Shown here: piece after piece, positions 63,469-64,000 of the stretch
Numbering within the stretch: the first letter of the stretch is position 1
How the letters are laid out: each line of letters starts with the position of its first letter
Made by a program: the position numbers and the translations under genes
The notes under the pieces: model-generated
The model's database searches: none
Seen by the model: only the letters and a program-made list of their open reading frames with translations
What the model was told of the DNA's origin: nothing
Origin: Okibacterium fritillariae
GTDB taxonomy: Bacteria; Actinomycetota; Actinomycetes; Actinomycetales; Microbacteriaceae
Assembly (NCBI RefSeq): GCF_900167575.1
Contig: NZ_FUZP01000001.1
Coordinates: 248,001 to 312,000, forward strand
DNA length: 64,000 nt
Direction: 5' to 3'

Positions 63469-64000
63469 TCAGCGTTGCGCGGCACCAGCCGGTTGCGTCG
63501 CCGTGGACTTCTTCGGCCAGAGGGTGTAACCGACGGCCCAGATCGTGTCGATGCCGAGCACGATGAGCAGGATGCCGAACCAGTTCTGCAGCTCGGCCGT
63601 GCGCGTGGCGTCTCCCACCCACCACGTGAGGCCGAGCAGGATGCCCGCGGCGATGGCGACCCCGAGCAGGGTGCGCGCGACATCCCCCCAGCATTTGCGG
63701 GTGTAAGCCCAGCCGGTGAGCGGCGCCGGGATGCTGCCGCCCGCGAACCGTTTGGCGAAACGCGCGTCGGCCCAGGCGATGAGGCGGTGACCGTAGGCGA
63801 CCGAGAACCCGATGTAGACGGCGGCGAGGCCGTGCTCCCAGGATGCATTCGCGCCGCTCTTGAGGTGCAGGCCCGTGGCGATGAGCAAAACCAGGTCGAT
63901 GACGGGCGCGAGTGCCAGCAGGACGACGCCCAGGCGCGGAGCCTTGAGTAGATAGCGGGCCGCGAGCCCGGCGCCGATCGCCACCCAGAAGCCGATCTCG
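63469..64000 (-). CDS. multi-pass membrane protein (5' end outside window)
   Basis: Partial: 177 codons shown, the frame stays open to the right edge and the visible GFWVAIGAGLAARYLLK looks like the middle of a first helix, so the true start lies outside. Four or five hydrophobic helices, a Trp-rich helix near the middle (NASWEHGLAAVYIGFSVAYG), and a basic cytoplasmic loop RKCWGD. Resembles small DUF-type actinobacterial membrane proteins; function unknown. Confidence 0.7.
   Translation of the reverse strand, partial: EIGFWVAIGAGLAARYLLKAPRLGVVLLALAPVIDLVLLIATGLHLKSGANASWEHGLAAVYIGFSVAYGHRLIAWADARFAKRFAGGSIPAPLTGWAYTRKCWGDVARTLLGVAIAAGILLGLTWWVGDATRTAELQNWFGILLIVLGIDTIWAVGYTLWPKKSTATQPAGAAQR

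Overview
The window is 64 kb of very GC-rich, densely packed chromosomal DNA with short intergenic gaps, many 4-base ATGA/GTGA gene overlaps and frequent GTG starts. Gene content (LAxTG sorting signal, S53 protease, CGNR regulator, many LacI/TetR/MarR/ArsR regulators, extracellular RHS protein, GlsB-type membrane protein) points to a high-GC Gram-positive actinobacterium. A Microbacteriaceae-like soil or plant-associated bacterium is my inference; no rRNA or housekeeping marker is present to fix the taxon. I see no transposase, integrase or CRISPR array.

Layout. 1-8.4 kb: end of an MFS transporter divergent from a LacI regulator, an alpha/beta hydrolase, a CPBP membrane protease divergent from its likely TetR repressor, then a histidine kinase/response regulator pair followed by an ABC exporter with two permeases. 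8.4-15.7 kb: an XRE regulator with a membrane partner, a lipoprotein, an SmtB-type zinc-sensing ArsR repressor, a tiny His-rich protein, and a translationally coupled S53 protease plus LAxTG surface protein preceded by a Fur/Zur-like box. 15.7-27.6 kb: a plant-polysaccharide utilisation locus with GH43, GH30 with four discoidin-like domains, a sugar ABC importer, a GH78 alpha-L-rhamnosidase and a LacI repressor. Three sites of the form TGAARCGMTTCA lie upstream of both transcription units and at the regulator's own start. 27.6-36.5 kb: small membrane proteins, a CxxCxxxCC/pentapeptide protein, two regulator/MFS pairs and small lipoproteins. 36.5-41.1 kb: a polar amino-acid-type ABC importer with an amidohydrolase.

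41.4-48.7 kb: the most unusual region, a 2254-residue secreted RHS protein with two PA14-like domains. Its 126-residue C-terminal tip is joined to the core at a perfect 10-bp inverted repeat and overlaps by 4 bases a four-helix membrane protein. This has the architecture of a polymorphic toxin and immunity pair, possibly membrane-directed; base composition falls and TTA codons appear in this part.

48.8-64 kb: a GlxA-type AraC regulator divergent from a cysteine hydrolase, a degenerate class II tRNA-like element with a strong hairpin, NmrA/MarR, an alpha/beta hydrolase, a Fic protein with an operator-like repeat, a GNAT enzyme, a PRISE-like reductase divergent from an ArsR regulator across twin 16-bp operator arms, a UvrA-like ATPase, GlsB, an MMPL exporter divergent from a MarR regulator, and two small membrane proteins, the last running off the edge.
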